Position numbers and translations under genes: made by a program
Notes under the pieces: model-generated
Told to the model about the DNA's origin: nothing
What the model saw: only the letters and a program-made list of their open reading frames with translations
Databases searched by the model: none
Assembly: GCA_050298695.1 (NCBI GenBank)
Contig: JBNKUQ010000127.1
Span: 1 to 6,097, forward strand
Direction: 5' to 3'
Source of the DNA: CANLBN01 sp050298695
Lineage (GTDB): Bacteria; Pseudomonadota; Gammaproteobacteria; Pseudomonadales; Cellvibrionaceae
DNA length: 6,097 nucleotides
Shown: positions 4,814 through 6,097 of the stretch, piece by piece
How positions within the stretch are numbered: position 1 is the first letter of the stretch
How the letters are laid out: each line of letters opens with the position of its first letter

Positions 4814-5284
4814 GTGAATATTAACCTGACATTAATCGGTCAAACCCTCACGTTTTTTGTCTTTGTGTGGTTTTGTGCAAAGTTCGTCTGGCCCGCGCTT
4901 ATTTCAGTCATGCAAGAGCGTGAGAAGAAAATAGCAGATGGCTTACAAGCCGCTGAGCGTGCTGATAAAGACTTAGAGCTTGCACAACGTAAAGCGACTG
5001 AACAATTACATGAAGCGAAAGAGCAAGCGGCAACGATTGTTGAGCAAGCCAACAAGCGCGCTACACAAATTGTTGACGAAGCGAAAGAGCAGGCAAAAGC
5101 AGAAGCTGAGCGTTTAATCACTGCTGCTAAAGCGGAAATTGAACAAGAAACAAACCGCGCTAAAGAAGTATTGCGTGGTCAGGTAGCAACTCTTGCTCTT
5201 GCTGGTGCGGAAAAAATTCTGGAAAAATCTATTGATGCGCAAGTGCACAATGATTTGGTCAGTAAACTTGCGGCCGACCTTTAG
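4814..5284 (+). CDS. atpF: F0F1 ATP synthase subunit b (AtpF)
   Basis: Subunit b dimerises to form the peripheral stalk that holds F1 against rotation. The product has 156 residues, exactly the E. coli length, and aligns throughout. A single N-terminal membrane helix spans about 5-27 (LTLIGQTLTFFVFVWFCAKF at 5-24), with N2 and C21 conserved. R36 follows in the hinge QEREKKIADGL (34-44). The rest, about 45-140, is a long Ala/Glu/Lys/Gln-rich helix forming the right-handed coiled coil, including EQANKRATQIVDEAKEQAK at 77-95. A79 in the dimer region matches E. coli, but residue 83 is Ala where E. coli has Arg. The C-terminal LALAGAEKILEKSID at 127-141, which contacts delta, is conserved. Translation starts at GTG 4814. 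The gene lies 39 bases after atpE and 23 bases before atpH, in the same operon. Confidence 0.97.
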   Translation: MNINLTLIGQTLTFFVFVWFCAKFVWPALISVMQEREKKIADGLQAAERADKDLELAQRKATEQLHEAKEQAATIVEQANKRATQIVDEAKEQAKAEAERLITAAKAEIEQETNRAKEVLRGQVATLALAGAEKILEKSIDAQVHNDLVSKLAADL

Positions 5285-5307
5285 TGGGTACAAACAGTAG
5301 GTAATCT

Positions 5308-5844
5308 ATGGCTGAACTAACAACCCTTGCTCGTCCTTATGCGAAAGCAGCATTTGAATATGCACGAGAAAAAAATAGCCTTGATGATTGGTCGTCATCG
5401 CTAGCGACTGTCGCTGCGGTATCCAAAGATAGTGCCGTTGCAAAATTGCTTGATTCTCCTACATTAACGGCGGAGCAAAAAGCAGCTGCACTCACAGAAA
5501 TTTGCGGAGATAAGTTGCAGGCTAAGGTAAAAACCTTTGTTGAAGTATTAGCAGAAAATAAGCGTTTAGGTTTAATTGGCCATATTCGTGAACTGTTTGA
5601 AAATCTTAAAGCACAACAAGAGAAATTTTCTGATGTGCAAGTGATCTCCGCATTTGCTTTGGATAGTAATGTCGAAAAGTCTTTAGCTGAAAAACTTAAA
5701 ACCGTTCTATTAAGTGATGTTGCTTTAAAAACCGAAGTGGATAAGTCACTAATAGGCGGTGTGGTAGTACGTTCAGGAGACACCGTAATAGACGGTTCAA
5801 TCAAAGGCCGTTTAAGCAAGTTAGCAGAAACATTTGGTTTGTAG
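5308..5844 (+). CDS. atpH: F0F1 ATP synthase subunit delta (AtpH)
   Basis: Subunit delta sits on top of F1 and joins the alpha N-termini to the C-terminal ends of the two b subunits. The 178-residue product matches the E. coli length (177). The N-terminal helical bundle begins with ARPYAKAAFEYAREK (8-22), a family-typical start. The middle carries FVEVLAENKRLGLI (77-90). The C-terminal part contains VDKSLIGGVVVRSGDTVIDG at 144-163 and SIKGRLSKLAETF after it, which is the ATP synthase delta signature region. The start ATG at 5308 has AGG at 5299-5301, six bases upstream. A 75-base spacer with two short hairpins separates it from atpA. Nothing is truncated or odd. Confidence 0.97.
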   Translation: MAELTTLARPYAKAAFEYAREKNSLDDWSSSLATVAAVSKDSAVAKLLDSPTLTAEQKAAALTEICGDKLQAKVKTFVEVLAENKRLGLIGHIRELFENLKAQQEKFSDVQVISAFALDSNVEKSLAEKLKTVLLSDVALKTEVDKSLIGGVVVRSGDTVIDGSIKGRLSKLAETFGL

Positions 5845-5848
5845 ATAG

Positions 5849-5865
5849 CGTTTTTATTAAAAACG
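5849..5865 (+). repeat. Short A-U hairpin after atpH
   Basis: CGTTTTT (5849-5855), loop ATT, AAAAACG (5859-5865) is a perfect seven-pair dyad starting five bases after the atpH stop. It has only two G-C pairs and is followed by AATTAAAC and not directly by a T run, although ATTTTTTAAT comes about ten bases later. It is a poor terminator but a possible processing or stability element. Confidence 0.3.
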
Positions 5866-5893
5866 AATTAAACAATTTTTTAATGAACAACAA

Positions 5894-5904
5894 TCCCAGC
5901 GGGA
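5894..5904 (+). repeat. Small GC hairpin just before the atpA ribosome binding site
   Basis: TCCC (5894-5897), loop AGC, GGGA (5901-5904) form a four-pair stem ending three bases before GAGGA (5908-5912), the ribosome binding site placed seven bases before the atpA ATG. It leaves the ribosome binding site unpaired. It is short enough to be chance. Confidence 0.25.
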
Positions 5905-5919
5905 ATTGAGGAACAGAGC

Positions 5920-6097
5920 ATGCAGCAGCTGAATCCTTCAGAAATCAGTGAAATTATTAAGAACCGTATCGACTCTCTCGATGTTGGCAGCGAAGCACAA
6001 AACGAAGGTACTGTGGTTTCTGTCACGGACGGTATTATTCGTATTCACGGCTTAGCCGAAGTCATGTACGGTGAGATGATCGAGTTTGAGGGAGGTG
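5920..6097 (+). CDS. atpA: F0F1 ATP synthase subunit alpha (AtpA), N-terminal part
   Basis: The gene runs off the right edge: 59 full codons plus one base of about 510 expected are present. Subunit alpha alternates with beta in the F1 head and carries non-catalytic nucleotide sites, none of which fall in this fragment. The visible product begins MQQLNPSEISEIIKNRID and continues with SEAQNEGTVVSVTDGIIRIH and GLAEVMYGEMIEFEGG. This is the delta-binding N-terminal helix followed by the start of the N-terminal beta-barrel, residue for residue close to E. coli (MQLNSTEISELIKQRI, GTIVSVSDGVIRIHGLADVM). ATG 5920 is preceded by GAGGA at 5908-5912 with seven-base spacing. The next genes are expected to be atpG, atpD and atpC. 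Confidence 0.97.
   Translation, partial: MQQLNPSEISEIIKNRIDSLDVGSEAQNEGTVVSVTDGIIRIHGLAEVMYGEMIEFEGG

Noticed and set aside
4775..4814. Pairing of CACC (4778-4781) with GGTG (4811-4814) that might hide the atpF start
   Set aside because: Only four pairs with a long loop, and not extendable on either side. Too weak to claim translational control.
4801..4824. Seven-codon upstream frame (ATG 4801) overlapping the atpF start
   Set aside because: It overlaps the atpF ribosome binding site and has none of its own. The atpF GTG start is firmly set by alignment with E. coli subunit b.
4840..5121. Minus-strand frame of 93 codons opposite atpF
   Set aside because: Its Ala/Ser/Cys-rich product mirrors the coiled-coil codons of atpF. 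It has no ribosome binding site or independent motif.
5337..5819. Long minus-strand open frame of about 160 codons opposite atpH
   Set aside because: It lies wholly within atpH, whose family identity is clear. The predicted product is low-complexity Ser/Thr-rich, typical of an antisense shadow.
1..6097. Mobile elements, CRISPR arrays, tRNA or rRNA genes
   Set aside because: No transposase or integrase, terminal inverted repeats, regularly spaced repeat-spacer units, or tRNA-like folds were seen. The coding content is ordinary core chromosome throughout.

Overview
The window is a continuous, almost entirely plus-strand piece of a proteobacterial chromosome with the order rsmG - parA - parB - (about 500 bp without an intact gene) - atpI - atpB - atpE - atpF - atpH - atpA (cut by the right edge). 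This is the classic arrangement near the replication origin of many Gammaproteobacteria. The AtpA start (MQQLNPSEISEII), the 156-residue AtpF, the AtpB opening (YIQHHLQNWTYGKLP) and the AtpE opening (MEAVGL) resemble Pseudomonas and other marine or soil gammaproteobacterial proteins. The sequence is moderately AT-rich, and nothing in it fixes the genus. A Pseudomonas/Cellvibrio-type gammaproteobacterium is my inference from remembered protein sequences, not from a search.

Left part (1-2496): rsmG encodes the 16S rRNA G527 methyltransferase. parA and parB encode the chromosome-segregation ATPase and the CTP-dependent DNA clamp that loads at parS. rsmG and parA both appear to start at GTG with a good upstream purine tract. 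The 106-bp parA-parB spacer is unusually long and AT-rich for this pair and contains three imperfect 16-bp tandem repeats. No parS site is present.

Middle part (2497-2998): no intact gene of normal size. It contains short reading frames broken by stops and a frame change, an AAGGAGG tract without a canonical start codon behind it, oligo-T tracts, and a well-formed sigma70-type promoter (TTGAAT, 17-bp spacer, TATAAT, GC-rich discriminator). That promoter very probably drives the atp operon.

Right part (2999-6097): the ATP synthase operon in standard order. AtpI assists assembly of the c-ring. AtpB (a), AtpE (c) and AtpF (b) form the membrane Fo sector. AtpH (delta) links b to the F1 head, and AtpA (alpha) starts the F1 genes, which continue outside the window. 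The key catalytic and transport residues are all present: a-Arg238, a-Glu247 and c-Asp59, equivalent to E. coli R210, E219 and D61. Two spacers carry RNA structure worth noting: a perfect 7-bp inverted repeat before atpB, and a 10-bp stem followed by a T-rich tail between atpB and atpE that looks like an intrinsic terminator or attenuator inside the operon.

No mobile element, tRNA, rRNA or CRISPR array is visible, and I see no clearly new multigene system. The points of real interest are small: the 16-bp repeats, the in-operon terminator-like hairpin, and the apparently decayed stretch between parB and the atp promoter.
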